Assembly: GCA_018105865.1 (NCBI GenBank)
Contig: CM030850.1
Location: 15,174,967-15,238,966, forward strand
From: Metaphire vulgaris
Taxonomy: Eukaryota > Annelida > Clitellata > Crassiclitellata > Megascolecidae
Length of the DNA: 64,000 nt
Direction of reading: 5' to 3'
Shown: positions 45,938-64,000 of the stretch, in pieces
Layout: the number at the start of each line of letters is the position of its first letter
Numbering within the stretch: the first letter of the stretch is position 1
Translations under genes and position numbers: made by a program
Notes under the pieces: model-generated
Seen by the model: the letters and a program-made list of their open reading frames with translations, nothing else
Told to the model about the DNA's origin: nothing
Databases searched by the model: none

Positions 45938-48900
45938 CTGAAAACGCCAAGAACATTAGCAACTTTGGGGTTTCGATTTACTGGCGTCTGTGGGGGAGTG
46001 GTATAAACTTTGGGGGTTCAATTTGCAGGGGTTTAGGGGTTATAACCGCCCCTTAGGCGAGACCGACCACGATACCGTCTAGTGGTGAAAGTAAAATTTT
46101 TGACTTAGCTGTCCGATCCCTTCCCCCCCCCCCCCACTGGAGGTCGAAACTTGGAGTGGGCGTGGGTTACATCCATGACTTTATTAGAGGCTCTGGACTT
46201 CTCGTTAGCATTTTCGTCCAAGACCCTGGTTGGTTAATCTCCAATTTTAACTTGTGGATCGTAAGCGGAAGAACGATTAACGGTACTCAGGAGTCAGAAC
46301 CCGATTGTCCAAGTCCTTCGGAGTAGAGGAGTGCACGGTAATGGCTACCGCGGTTTCACCGCGGTAATCCGCGGATTTACCGCGGTAGCGGAATTGAAAT
46401 CTGTAATTTTGCCGAAATATTAATGGGGACGGAAAAGTTATGACGGTAGTACCGCGGTAGCGGAATCCAGGCTGACGGTATTACCGCGGATGCGGTTTCA
46501 AAAATGCCGTAAATACCGCGGGAATGGGGACGATTAATCTCGCAATTCAATAATCATGCGTTCGGCCGATTTTAGCATAGCTACTAACCATATAGGCCTA
46601 CGCCTTTCAGTTTCGAATTAAAAGGCCATTAAATTGAACTGTTAGGCCAGGCAAGATTGATTTTGAATCTTTTGATCACTCGACACCATTGTTAGTTCGC
46701 AGTTGGTAGAGACCATAAAGCCATTTGAGAACTTGAGAGTAATTGATAAACACACCAGGAGAGAATCATCAGAGCCGGTTTCAGCTTGTTGGGGGAGCCT
46801 ATAGATGTACAGGACAACAAAAGATAATATAATTTAGAGGTGGGGCGGATTGCAGAGCACTTAATTTGTACAGCTTTGTAATTTGAACGCCCAGTGCCCA
46901 CTCCCAATTGCCCAGTCTCTCCTGTGCCCACCAACCACCATCACTATTTACCTTAGTGCCCCTGACTCAATCACCATCGATTCGGAGGTGGATTAAAAAA
47001 CTCCACTTAGCTTAGGCCTACTATATAAATTAAACATTTTATAAAGTTACAGAAAAATGGACAAGAAAGAGAGCCAATTCATTTTTCAACGTGTTGCTCA
47101 CTGCTGGCAGAATGGCATTGGTAGTAAAACCGGGAATGTCCGTTATCTTTTGGTTAGTTTCCGGTATACACGTTGAAAAATGAATTGGCTGACGCTATGG
47201 TTATGATGTGCGCTAAAGATATCAGGTTAGTAATAGTGTCCCATTTTCATATATGATTATTGTATAGTTTAGAAGAAACTTTTGAAAAACTTTTTGAAAA
47301 GCTACTTCTCGTGTTGGGCACTAACAGGGTGCTATTTGTAGGGGGAAGGGGGATTCCTCCCCACTGCCCAAATGCATCCCCCTACTGCTACATTTCCCCA
47401 ACAACTACGCCCCCAAGCTTGACAAATCCCCTCCTCCCACTGCACCAGGTCATAAAATCGCACACTGGGTACTAATAAATGAATAGTTGATATAAAACAC
47501 CGCGGACGGGGACGGAGACCAAAATGCGGGTACGGGGACGGGGGTGGGTTCCGAAATGCGGGGACGGAAATGGGGATGGGGACAGAGATTAGGGGATGGG
47601 GTGGGGATGGATATTAAGTCAATGGGGACGGGGTGGGGATGGAGAAAAGCTTTGCGGGGACGGGAGGGGATGGGGACAACAGCCAGTCCCCGTGCACACC
47701 TCTACTTCGGAGTCCAGAGACTCGACAGTCGCAACTCATTTTACACGATTGTGTGTCTTAACCAGTGGCGTATCCAGGGTTCCGGAATAGGAGGGGCGCA
47801 TCGAGATTTAAAGGGTTAAAAAGTCCCCGAGACGAGCAAAAACGGTCGCGAAGGAGTTCTTCGCTCATTCACGTATTTTCTTCGATCATGATGCCCTCCC
47901 TCCCTCCCTCACTCCCATCCTCCCTCCGTTCCTCCCTCCGTTCCTCCCTCCCAATTTCTCAAGGGGTTTGCGCAAATCTCACGACCGGTTCCAGCTATAG
48001 AATAGAGGGAACTACCACCTACTGTCTATGCCAAATTGCCAATGGTATTAACAATGAGACCGCATATGATTCAGTTCCACCGTAACTCTGGTTAGACCCT
48101 GAACATTTGAATTTCGCACTCATCCGCTGCTGCTGTTGTATCTCCTCTTGTTCGCCTTCCTCGGGAAGTGTTGTCTCTGCACTTAGCCAAATATTTTACG
48201 ATTTCTGGTAGAAAAGAGCAGGGGCGCCCACCAGTGGCGTAGCCAACTGGGGGAAAAACCGCCGTGGCTGCCGAAAACAAAATATTTTTATGAGTTTCTA
48301 TGCATTTTTAATTTGGGACACGATTTTGGTGGTCAAACCCCCATTTGACTATGGAATGTAACGGTTAAGAGATGACGACCTTTTTTGCTTGTCAGGAAAA
48401 ATAGAGGAGATAACCACTTTGCATGCCAAGATTTTTCCGAAGTTAGACGCGGTCAAACCCGAAAACCAAAACCCCCTTCCGGAAATCCTGGTTACGCCAC
48501 TGGCGCCCACAGATGAGAAGGAAGCAAATGCTTCCTAAAAGAGCTAGGGAAGGAAATTCCCTGAGTTTTGGTTTTACGTTAGGAGTGGGGAGGAAGAACA
48601 GGAAGGGGGAAGCCAGTGTTTAATCCAGAGTCCTGGACTCCGGGGGAAACTGACAAAGCCGGGGGAAATTCTGCTAGAGTACTGCTGTTAGTCCATGTAG
48701 TTTGCCAAAATTTCCGGAGGGGGGAAATTTTAAATTTCCAGGGGAAAAAATGGCAATTCCCTCCGGGAAACGTCTAGATTAAACACTGTGAGAAGCTGCT
48801 TCCAGCAGTCAGGGGGGATGGGCGCCCCTGGACAAGAGAGTACTGAGTACTTGTCTATTCCATCCATTTTCATGAGAACGGCTTGTTCAAAGCGTTGCAG

Positions 48901-50620
48901 CTGTGCGCTCAACACCATTGACCTATTGATCTGTATACTAGGATTTGATTGGATCACTCCTATCCGAACGCTCGGATCCTAAAAGTGGATTTGGTGCATT
49001 GCTGATAACAGTAATATACTCTCAACATCTATAGCAGCTATAGCTTAAACAATGTTAAAAGGCAGATTCAATTTTAATAAAACTTAGGGGGCGGAAGATG
49101 GCAGAGTGGGTTACGTGCTGGAGCGTCAGACTGACGGAGCGGGTTCAAGCCTCGTTAGTGCCCCTATAGTGGCTTTCACACAGGCAGTAATGCCTCCTAA
49201 CTTCCTAAACCTCTTTAAATCATGCTAAGTTTATTTCCCGCGGTACCGAAAAACCGTATCGTTGACAGTCTCATGTATGATTCTTAAACTGCGCGTATGC
49301 AAGCAAATTTTGCAGTAAGATAAGAGAATTTCAATATCAGATATTAAGCAGGCAATTCAATTAATACATTTGGCGAAAAGTAGTGGTATTTAAAATTTTA
49401 AACACTGAATTACTGAATATCGAATTTTGTAATTGTCCTGAATTAAGGAGGCAAATGCTTATGAATTCCGGAAGCACGCCACTTGGGCTTCTGCGCCAAT
49501 AATTCGCTGGCATTTTCTCCTGCCGTCAGGGCCGGATTAAGGTCCGAGTGGGCCGGGGGGCTGAGAAAAAAGGCCGTCGTCTATACTGAAAATCTCTGAC
49601 AAGCAAAAAAAGGTTATCTCGAAAATCGGTGGGCCTATTTTCATGATGGGTCGGGGGGCTACAGCCCCGGCCTTAATATGGCCCTGCCTGCCGTAAAACT
49701 TTCGACATGTAATCTTATGACAGAGGCATTCAAATAAATTTCATGAAGGGTCAACCTTTTTAATGACTGGCGCTTGAGGGTCAGGTGAAAAAGTTTAAAA
49801 TATAATTCATAAGTAGGCCCTAAAAGAAAACATGTAAGCTGAAAACTAGACATTAAAGATATTTCGTATGCATTAGAAAAAGTTATTGAGCATTTCAGTA
49901 TCTTCGCGGGCCATTTCGCAGTCCCTGGCGGGTCTGATCTGGCCCGCGGGCCGCCATCTGAATACCCTTGGCCTGTGCTGTTTTCTTCGGGTCTCGAAGA
50001 AGTCAACTCTGCTGCTGGGAAAACCCTCCCCAATGGCCCCACCTGGCAGGGGCGTAGCCAGGAATTTGATCTGGGGGGTATAATGCAATTTGGGGGTATA
50101 AATCTTTAAAAACTTTGAAAATCTTAAAAAACACATTGGAAATTTTAAGGTAGTCTGATTTGGGGGGGTATATATACACCGATACATATATATATATATA
50201 TACACCCCGTCGCTACGCCCCTGCAACCTGAGTGGGATCGGTGCGAAGGAGCGATCGGCGTCTACCTGAGATTTCGTTCGGTATTTCCGGCGCCCCGGGT
50301 GAGCGTCGTTCGGCAGCGGTCGTTTGTCGCCGAACCGCGTGTAGACGTACTGAAGAGGTTCGAGTCTTCGTCTGTGGCCAGGCGGCTTCTGAATTCGATT
50401 CAGAGATACGAAGTCCCTGACCAGCGCTGTGTCGTCTCTTCTTCCTACTCCTCCTCCTCCTCCTCCTCCTCCTCCTCCTCCTCCTCCTCCTCCTCCTCCT
50501 CGTAAGAAGTCGATTCTGTCGGCTATAGCATCGTGCGCTGGCTCTTCCGGGCTCGCTCTTCTCATGCCGGCTCTTCTGGCTATTCTTCCTCCTCCTCTTC
50601 CTCCTTCTCCTCTTCCTCTT

Positions 50621-50651
<31 letters not shown>

Positions 50652-50778
50652 TTCCTCTTCCTCCTCCTCTTTCTCCTCTTAAGTCGTCGATTTTGTCGAC
50701 TGTAGCAACGCGCGCCTGCTCTTCCGGGCTCGCTCTTCCGGCTATTCTTCTTCTTCCTCCTCCTCCTCCTCCTCCTCC

Positions 50779-50843
<65 letters not shown>

Positions 50844-51033
50844 CTCCTCTTTCTTCTCTTAAGTCGTCGATTTTGTCGACTGTAGCAACGCGCGCAAGCT
50901 CTTCTTCTTCTTCTTCTTCTTCTTCTTCTTCTTCTTCTTCTTCTTCTTCTTCTTCTTCGCTATCAGGGTATTGAGGCTCAACGAAGTCGTCCATCGACAG
51001 CATGTCAGGCCCAAAGCAGTCGTCCATCGACAT
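45662..51033 (-). CDS. enkur: Enkurin-domain protein (two-exon gene)
   Basis: Exon 1 is 51033-50266 (256 codons) and exon 2 is 45937-45662 (91 codons and TGA), joined in phase 0 over donor CAG|GTAGAC and acceptor TTTTCAG: 347 residues. The end (ISRHEIVSGLKANW, then TQLEHDIQLMEMCRHLYTL) matches the enkurin domain, whose human form has GLKKNW and QLEHDI-IIEK. Before it, RDFVSLNRI and PLQYVYTRFGDKRPLP match the NFI and PIYVDKRTGDK regions. Enkurin is an adaptor binding calmodulin and TRPC channels in sperm, and a microtubule inner protein of motile cilia. The amino part is unusual: SMDD repeats, about 19 Glu, and three ARVATVDKIDDLR-type modules joined by Gly/Arg tracts, making it about 90 residues longer than human ENKUR. 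The 4.3-kb intron is packed with hAT elements. A paralogue such as ENKD1 is less likely. Confidence 0.8.
46324..47704. mobile_element. hAT-type element, 1381 bp
   Basis: Ends TAGAGGAGTGCACGG and CCCCGTGCACACCTCTA are inverted. The exact 8-bp duplication CTTCGGAG lies on both sides (46316-46323, 47705-47712). Subterminal regions are ACCGCGGTA and GGGGACGGGG repeats. A smaller palindromic insertion (about 47073-47191, ends GCCAATTCATTTTTCAACGT) lies inside. No transposase frame remains. Confidence 0.92.
48219..48830. mobile_element. hAT-type element containing two further insertions
   Basis: Ends CAGGGGCGCCCA and TGGGCGCCCCTG are inverted. Duplication GAAAAGAG/GACAAGAG (7 of 8). Inside are the element at 48232-48502 and another at about 48613-48789 with ends CAGTGTTTAATCCAG and CTAGATTAAACACTG. 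Confidence 0.82.
48232..48502. mobile_element. hAT-type MITE nested in another element
   Basis: Ends CAGTGGCGTAGCCA and GGTTACGCCACTG. Exact duplication GCGCCCAC (48224-48231, 48503-48510), which lies in the terminal repeat of the host element. Confidence 0.9.
49089..49170 (+). mobile_element. tRNA-derived SINE head, copy 2
   Basis: GGCGGAAGATGGCAGAGTGG starts the copy. It has an A-box TGGCAGAGTGG and B-box GGTTCAAGCCTC, with about 95 percent identity to the copy at 4258 over the head; both continue with GTAATGCC and CTTTAAATCA. It lies in the enkurin-like intron. Confidence 0.72.
49527..49686. mobile_element. hAT-type MITE, 160 bp
   Basis: Ends CAGGGCCGGATTAAGG and CCTTAATATGGCCCTG are inverted. 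Exact duplication CCTGCCGT (49519-49526, 49687-49694). Confidence 0.93.
50047..50223. mobile_element. hAT-type MITE, 177 bp
   Basis: Ends CAGGGGCGTAGC and GCTACGCCCCTG are inverted. Duplication CCACCTGG/CAACCTGA (6 of 8). A related copy lies in the opposite orientation at 54734-54898. It lies about 40 bp inside the enkurin-like intron from the donor, so the long reading frame continuing into it is not coding. Confidence 0.82.
50266..51033 (-). CDS. enkur: Enkurin-like gene, exon 1 (repeat-rich)
   Basis: 256 codons from ATG at 51033. Order: SMDDCFGPDMLSMDDF, poly-Glu (about residues 25-45), three modules of the type EEQARVATVDKIDDLRGERG separated by Gly/Arg-rich tracts, a 17-Gly run, then the enkurin-type segment. 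Triplet repeats of CTC/TTC on the plus strand account for the low complexity. Confidence 0.75.
50447..50960. repeat. CTC/TTC triplet repeats with a 180-bp duplication, within coding exon
   Basis: Uninterrupted (CTC)n at about 50448-50500, mixed CTC/TTC at about 50585-50680 and 50745-50860, and (TTC)n at about 50900-50960. The block AAGTCGTCGATTTTGTCGAC starts at 50681 and 50861, exactly 180 bp apart. A diverged third copy starts at about 50503. Confidence 0.92.
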
Positions 51034-52370
51034 CGTGAGGCGTCAGCGTACAATATGCGATCGCCGGTGATGTTTTGTTGATCGCCCTTTTTCTGTATTA
51101 TATTTTGATATTTCGTTCCACGCAATAGGCCTATAGCTATAGTTATCGTTGGATTTACCGTGCCAAGTTATTACGACAATTGGCCTAACACATGCCTATC
51201 CCTATTTCTCGCAATCTCACAAAGAGCCTCAGCTCAAGGAAGATGTTTAGAATTCCGAAAGTCTTCTAACGATAATTTCTGTACGACGTTTAGGCTGTTC
51301 ACAGCCGGATCAAGACCCAAATAATCCGACATTGGGTCTCCCGTTTAGCATAAGAAACTGCCTAAATCTTTACAACATAATTATTGGCTCAGTAGCAAAC
51401 TTTATGTCGGCAATTTCTTTGCTCGGCTCCTTTAGAATGGTAAACGTCACACAATAGGATGATCTAATAATCAAACAATAGACTAACTTTAATATACAGT
51501 CAGGTCTGTCATTTATGAAATCTCGCGATTATTTACGGTAGCTAGTAAAAACTAAAAATAACAACCGGAGTGGGAAAGACCCTTCCCCCTAACGGCGGTC
51601 GGTCGGTGCCAGCAATTTTTTTAAAAAAGTTTTAGACGTTGTTAAGAGAGTTTTAGTACACTTTGGACATAGGTCACGACTTTCTAAACTGTGTCCTTGT
51701 TGTCTATAAACCTGCCACGCAATGGACCAGATACAGTGTAATCTTCAACTCGCTGAAATTAGTATAGATCTATATATATAGCCTATAAAGCCTACACGTA
51801 CGCCTCAATAAACCTGCCATTGGCTACGTCACGTACACCGCGAATGCCCTCGAAAGGCTTAACTGACCTTTCCACAAGACATTCGGCAGGACTTTCATTT
51901 TCAGGCTTGGACTGGGCCGCCGGGAGACCGGGTCACCGTGAGATTCCCGGTGGGCCGCCGACTGAAATGAAGACATTTTTAAGGAGATTGAAATTATTTG
52001 AAAATCTAGAAATCTAGGCTCATCTCTTAAAACGCAACGTCTCTTTATTCACGATAACTCGTAGTGCAACCAACATGAACTGACACCTGATGACTATCTG
52101 TCTGACCGCTTACCGTCTCCATTACCTAGAGACTTATTTCAAGTTATATAACTGGTGACGGCAGTATAGCCACACACTTTCAATTGCTGTTAATTCGCAT
52201 TTTCCATAATGCTGTCTACGTCAATGGATCAAGTTATAAGTACACTGTAGTTTGAAACAGAGATTCTCTGAGCATGGTAGTCTCTATGCTGATTTATCTT
52301 GTTTGGATCCCCAAATTTTGCAGATATTTTGAAAAGAATGCCTAAAGCCTAGTGACGGAATTCAGCACCA
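51034..52370. other. Region upstream of the enkurin-like gene
   Basis: No exon or complete TIR element is recognised. Part should be the promoter of the minus-strand gene. GGACTGGGCCGCCGGG/GGTGGGCCGCCGACTG near 51907-51964 resembles a small inverted element. Confidence 0.4.
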
Positions 52371-52750
52371 TCAGTGGCGGCTCGACAGGGGGGCCCGGGG
52401 TGACCGTGCCCCCTATTGAGTGCCTGGCCCCTAGTGGCCCCCCGTTGGAAACCTATACTTAACACTACATACCTAACCACTAGCGTCGCCACGGGAGAGC
52501 AAATAGGGGCAACTGCCCCCCCCCACCTGCCCTAGACCATGCACCTACCAGATTCGCGCAAATCCGGTGAAAAAGTTATTAATGGAGGGGTGGGAAGGTG
52601 GGAAAGGAATCTGACACGCAAGTCCCCTTTTTCCTACCCCCAACCAAAAATTCGCATCGTGCAAATGCCCTCCGCGTCCAGATGCCCACCGCGTTCAAAT
52701 GCTCACCGCGTCCAAATGCCCTCAGCGTCCAAATGCTCACTGCGTTCAAA

Positions 52751-53876
52751 CAGTGGCGGCTCCAGGATTTGGCAAGGGGGCCGTTGGGGTGGTAACTTCT
52801 AATCTTGGGGAGAACCAATTGTTGCTAGGTATGTATATTATTAAGTACAGTGTTAGGAAAGATCACTTGTAAAATGATCTTGATCAAAGATCAAGATCAC
52901 TAGAGAGAAATTGATCTAAGATCAAGATCAAAGATCACTAGAGTATAAATGATCTAAGATCAAGATCACCTTAAAAGTGATCTAAGATCAAAGATCATAC
53001 AAATATAGTTATTATATCATGTATGACGTGTCACGTATGATAACGATACAAATGTCCACTGTACGATGCATGTAAACTTTTGTAATACTAAGTTACTAAC
53101 ACAACTGAAAACAGTTCATGACAATTTTAGCAACTATATAACTGTCAGCTCACAGTCAGTGTTGAGCACGGCAGTTCATTTTCAGCATGAGCAGACGCTC
53201 AAACGTTGCGTCAGACAACCTGTTTCTTCGTGGTGTAGCTATCAAACCTCCAATACTAAAAAGTCTTTCGACAGGCGCAGAAGATGGCAGGGTTGTGTTA
53301 TATTACACAAATGCTGCCTTGACATGTGGGTATGCCAACAAGCTAGAAAGTTCCTTATTTGGGTTATTCAGGTAGTGCATGGCCTCTATCTTGACTGCAT
53401 TTTCACGACCAGTTGCAACTGAGCAAGCCTCCCTCCGAGTCCCAGTGGAAGTGCCAGTACTAATGTCAGGGCCATACCCATAATCCTCATCATCTGCACC
53501 GGCTGCACTAACATGATCATTGAGGTCCGAATGCTTGATTTGTCCGCCATTTTACTCAATACACATAGAAGTTCGTTGATTGATTGACTTAGTTGGGAGA
53601 ATACGTATAATTTGATCTTTGATCTTCTGTTGATAATAAAGATCAAGATCACCGAAAAAGTGATTTAAAATCAGAGTCAAAGATCACTAGTAAAAAGTGA
53701 TCTAGATCAAAGATCAAAGATCATGAATTGTGATCTTAGATCGTGATCTTTGATCTTTTGATCTAAGATCACTCCTAACACTGATTAAGTATAAGGTCCC
53801 AACAGGAGGCCACTAGAGGCCAGGCACTAAATGGGGGGCACAAGCCCCCGACCTCTCTGTGGTGGAGGTGCCACTA
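52751..53876. mobile_element. MITE inserted in the minisatellite, itself interrupted
   Basis: Ends CAGTGGCGGCTCCAG and GTGGAGGTGCCACTA. The 8-bp CGTTCAAA flanks both sides (52743-52750, 53877-53884), although the minisatellite itself could supply that match. The element is split by the 936-bp hAT at 52848-53783. A shorter relative is at 54021-54213. Confidence 0.8.
52848..53783 (-). mobile_element. hAT transposon remnant with transposase dimerisation domain
   Basis: Ends CAGTGTTAGGAAAGATCACT and AGATCACTCCTAACACTG are inverted. The exact duplication ATTAAGTA lies on both sides (52840-52847, 53784-53791). Subterminal GATCAAGATCAAAGATCAC repeats follow. On the minus strand, about 53410-53156 reads NPNKELSSLLAYPHVKAAFV, a TAA stop, then [15 protein letters not shown] and [18 protein letters not shown], which is the hAT family carboxyl dimerisation domain. 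It is an inactive deletion derivative. Confidence 0.93.
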
Positions 53877-54020
53877 CGTTCAAATGCCCACCACGTTCAA
53901 ACGCCCTCCGCGTCCAAATGCCCTCCGCGTTCAAATGCTCACCGCGTCCAATTGCCCTCCGCGTTCAAATGCCCTCCACGTCCAAATGCCCTCCGCGTCC
54001 AAATGCTCACTGCGTTCAAA

Positions 54021-54213
54021 CAGTGGATTTGGCAAGTGGATTTGGCAAGTGGGGGAGGGCGTTGGGGTGGCAACTTCTAATCATGGGGGGCCAACCATTT
54101 GTTGTTAGGATTGTAGTATTAAGTATAGGGTCCCAACTTGGGGGCCCCTGGGGGCCAGGCACTCAATAGGGGGGACACGGGCCCCACCGACCCCACCTGT
54201 GGAGCCGCCACTA
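54021..54213. mobile_element. MITE related to 52751-53876
   Basis: Starts CAGTGGATTTGGCAAG and ends GGAGCCGCCACTA. Duplication CGTTCAAA/CGGTCAAA. A further truncated copy begins at about 54341. Confidence 0.75.
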
Positions 54214-54539
54214 CGGTCAAATTTCCACCGCGTTCAAATGCTCTCTCATTGTCCAAGTGCCCACCGCGTCCAAATGCACACCGCATTCAAATGCTCATCG
54301 CGTCCAAATGCCCTCCGCGTCCAAATGCTCATCGCGTTCAAACAGTGACGGCTTCAAGATTTGGCAAGTGAGGGGGGGCGTTGGGGTGGTAACTCTGAAA
54401 AAAATAAATGCCCACCGCGTCCAAATGCACTCCACGTCCAAATACTCACCGCGTCCAAATTAATGCCCTCCGCCTTCAAATGCTCACCGCGTTCAAATGC
54501 CCTCCGCGTTCAAATGCAAAATTGAACATATTTCGGAAC

Positions 54540-54715
54540 CATTAGCGTTGCCACGGGGGCAAATGGGAGAAACTCTCTCCCTAACCTGCCCTAGACCACG
54601 TACCAGATTCGCGCAAAGCCGGTGAGAAAGTTTTTTGTGGAGGGGTGGGTAAGGAATCTGACACGCCAGCCCCCTTTTGCCTCCTAACCAAAAACTCCTG
54701 GCGACGTCACTGCTT
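54540..54715. mobile_element. CATTAGCGT-type MITE, copy
   Basis: CATTAGCGTTGCCACGGG at the left, CTGGCGACGTCACTG at the right, with internal CAGATTCGCGCAAA-CCGGTGAGAAAG. It matches copies at about 52482-52655 (right end degenerate) and 55048-55230. Confidence 0.75.
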
Positions 54716-54733
54716 TGCCTACCGGTTTGCATG

Positions 54734-54898
54734 CAGGGGCTTAGCGACGGGTGAGGGTTTATCGGTATATATACCCCCCAAATCAGACTACCTTAAAATT
54801 TTTGACATGTGTTTTAAGATTTTCAAACTTTTAAAAAGATTTATAGGCTACCTCAAAATCACATTATACCCCATATCAAATTCCTGGCTACGCCCCTG
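54734..54898. mobile_element. CAGGGGC-type MITE, copy 2
   Basis: CAGGGGCTTAGCGACGGG to TGGCTACGCCCCTG. Internal CAAATCAGACTACCTTAAAA matches the inverted element at 50047-50223. Confidence 0.8.
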
Positions 54899-55047
54899 CC
54901 TGTTTGGCTTGTACATTGTATACAGCATTATCCTTGCGAAAGTGTGTTGGCATATGATATTTTATCTGTGCTAGCAAATAATTATTCTTATTCTTGTGCC
55001 ATTTGCCTATTATCACATTTTCTTTCATCCTATTTGTGTGTGACCCA

Positions 55048-55230
55048 TTAGCGTCGCCACGAGGTCAAATGATGGGGGTAACTGCCCCCCAGCCTGACCC
55101 CAGACCACCTATCAGATTCGCGCAAATCCGGTGAGAAAGTTTTTTTGTGGGGTGGGTGTGGGGTAGGGATAAGGAATCTGACACACCAGTCTCCTGTTGC
55201 CCCAACCCAAAATTTCTGGCGACGCCACTG
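55048..55230. mobile_element. CATTAGCGT-type MITE close to the G-alpha-q start
   Basis: CATTAGCGTCGCCACG to CTGGCGACGCCACTG, similar to 54540-54715. It ends 230 bp before the G-alpha-q start codon, so it lies in the promoter or 5' leader. Confidence 0.75.
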
Positions 55231-55279
55231 TACCTGTGAAGAAGCAAGGAAACTACTATTTGAAATAACAACAACTACT

Positions 55280-55372
55280 ACTAGTACTACTGCTGCTGCT
55301 ATTGCTGCTGCTGCAGGTTGTTGTTGCTGCTGTTGTTGTTGTTGTTGCTGTTGTTGTTGCTGCTCTGCTGCT
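55280..55372. repeat. (CTG)/(TTG) triplet repeat upstream of G-alpha-q
   Basis: CTA, CTG and TTG triplets in an irregular tract that ends at an in-frame upstream ATG (55373). Probably 5' untranslated. Confidence 0.9.
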
Positions 55373-55459
55373 ATGAAAGCGCTAGAAAATTGGACAGTCC
55401 CGTGCATCGGCGGCGGCGGCGGCGGCAGTAGCAGTAGTAGTGTGGACGGGAGATCGAAG

Positions 55460-64000
<8,541 letters not shown>

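Larger units (their letters stand above)
52661..54515. repeat. 17-bp minisatellite, four blocks split by transposons
   Basis: The unit is close to AAATGCCCTCCGCGTCC, alternating with AAATGCTCACCGCGTTC. Blocks lie at about 52661-52750, 53877-54020, 54214-54340 and 54405-54515. The interruptions are elements sharing CAGTGGCGGCT-type ends. Short reading frames with SNALRVQMPSA-like repeats are products of this 17-bp unit. Confidence 0.88.

Noticed and set aside
49873..50265. Continuation of the enkurin-like exon 1 frame
   Set aside because: The frame runs on into the MITE at 50047-50223; the donor CAG|GTAGAC at 50266 ends the exon in the right phase for exon 2.
50429..50974. Pro/Leu-rich plus-strand frame of 181 codons
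   Set aside because: It is the reverse strand of the CTC/TTC repeat in the enkurin-like exon 1; the minus-strand reading has the family motifs and the correct splice sites.
53831..54463. Repeated SNALRVQMPSA-like peptides
   Set aside because: A 17-bp minisatellite read in all frames; not a repeat protein.

Overview
The window is nuclear DNA of an invertebrate animal, probably neither arthropod nor urochordate. The genes have many short exons with GT-AG introns of 0.3-9 kb, the intergenic DNA is full of microsatellites and decayed transposons, and the G-alpha-q carboxyl half resembles the deuterostome/lophotrochozoan form more than the insect form. I cannot name the species from sequence alone.

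Layout. 1-7300: repeats, a GC-rich CCG/GGTC block at about 2940-3330, and one possible first exon of a minus-strand gene leaving the window to the left (2831-2911). 7318-19948 (+): a 14-exon gene for a protein of about 804 residues with three SPRY domains; the first resembles SPSB-type SPRY domains, but no SOCS box is seen. 21260-43827 (+): a Boule (DAZ family) RNA-binding protein gene, about 408 residues from the internal start used here, with a frame conflict in its first RRM exon. 45662-51033 (-): a two-exon enkurin-like gene, convergent with Boule, whose first exon holds long Glu and Gly/Arg low-complexity tracts and an exact 180-bp tandem duplication. 55460-64000 (+): the gene for G-protein alpha subunit q, seven exons visible, cut by the window edge about 33 codons before its expected end.

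Non-coding content. hAT-type DNA transposons dominate. At least eight insertions have exact 8-bp target-site duplications; two carry remnants of a hAT transposase (a BED finger at 63007-63126 and a dimerisation domain at about 53156-53410). Several are nested. One sits in one copy of an exact 174-bp tandem duplication whose other copy is an empty site. Two LINE families, a tRNA-derived SINE, a 171-bp inverted repeat, a ~345-bp tandem array and a 17-bp minisatellite complete the picture.

How the genes relate. They do not form an operon or a single pathway. In other animals Boule acts in the germ line and enkurin in sperm flagella and motile cilia, so their being neighbours is suggestive but may be chance. 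G-alpha-q is a general signalling gene. I found no prokaryote-type or phage-type system. The most novel coding item is the triple-SPRY protein.
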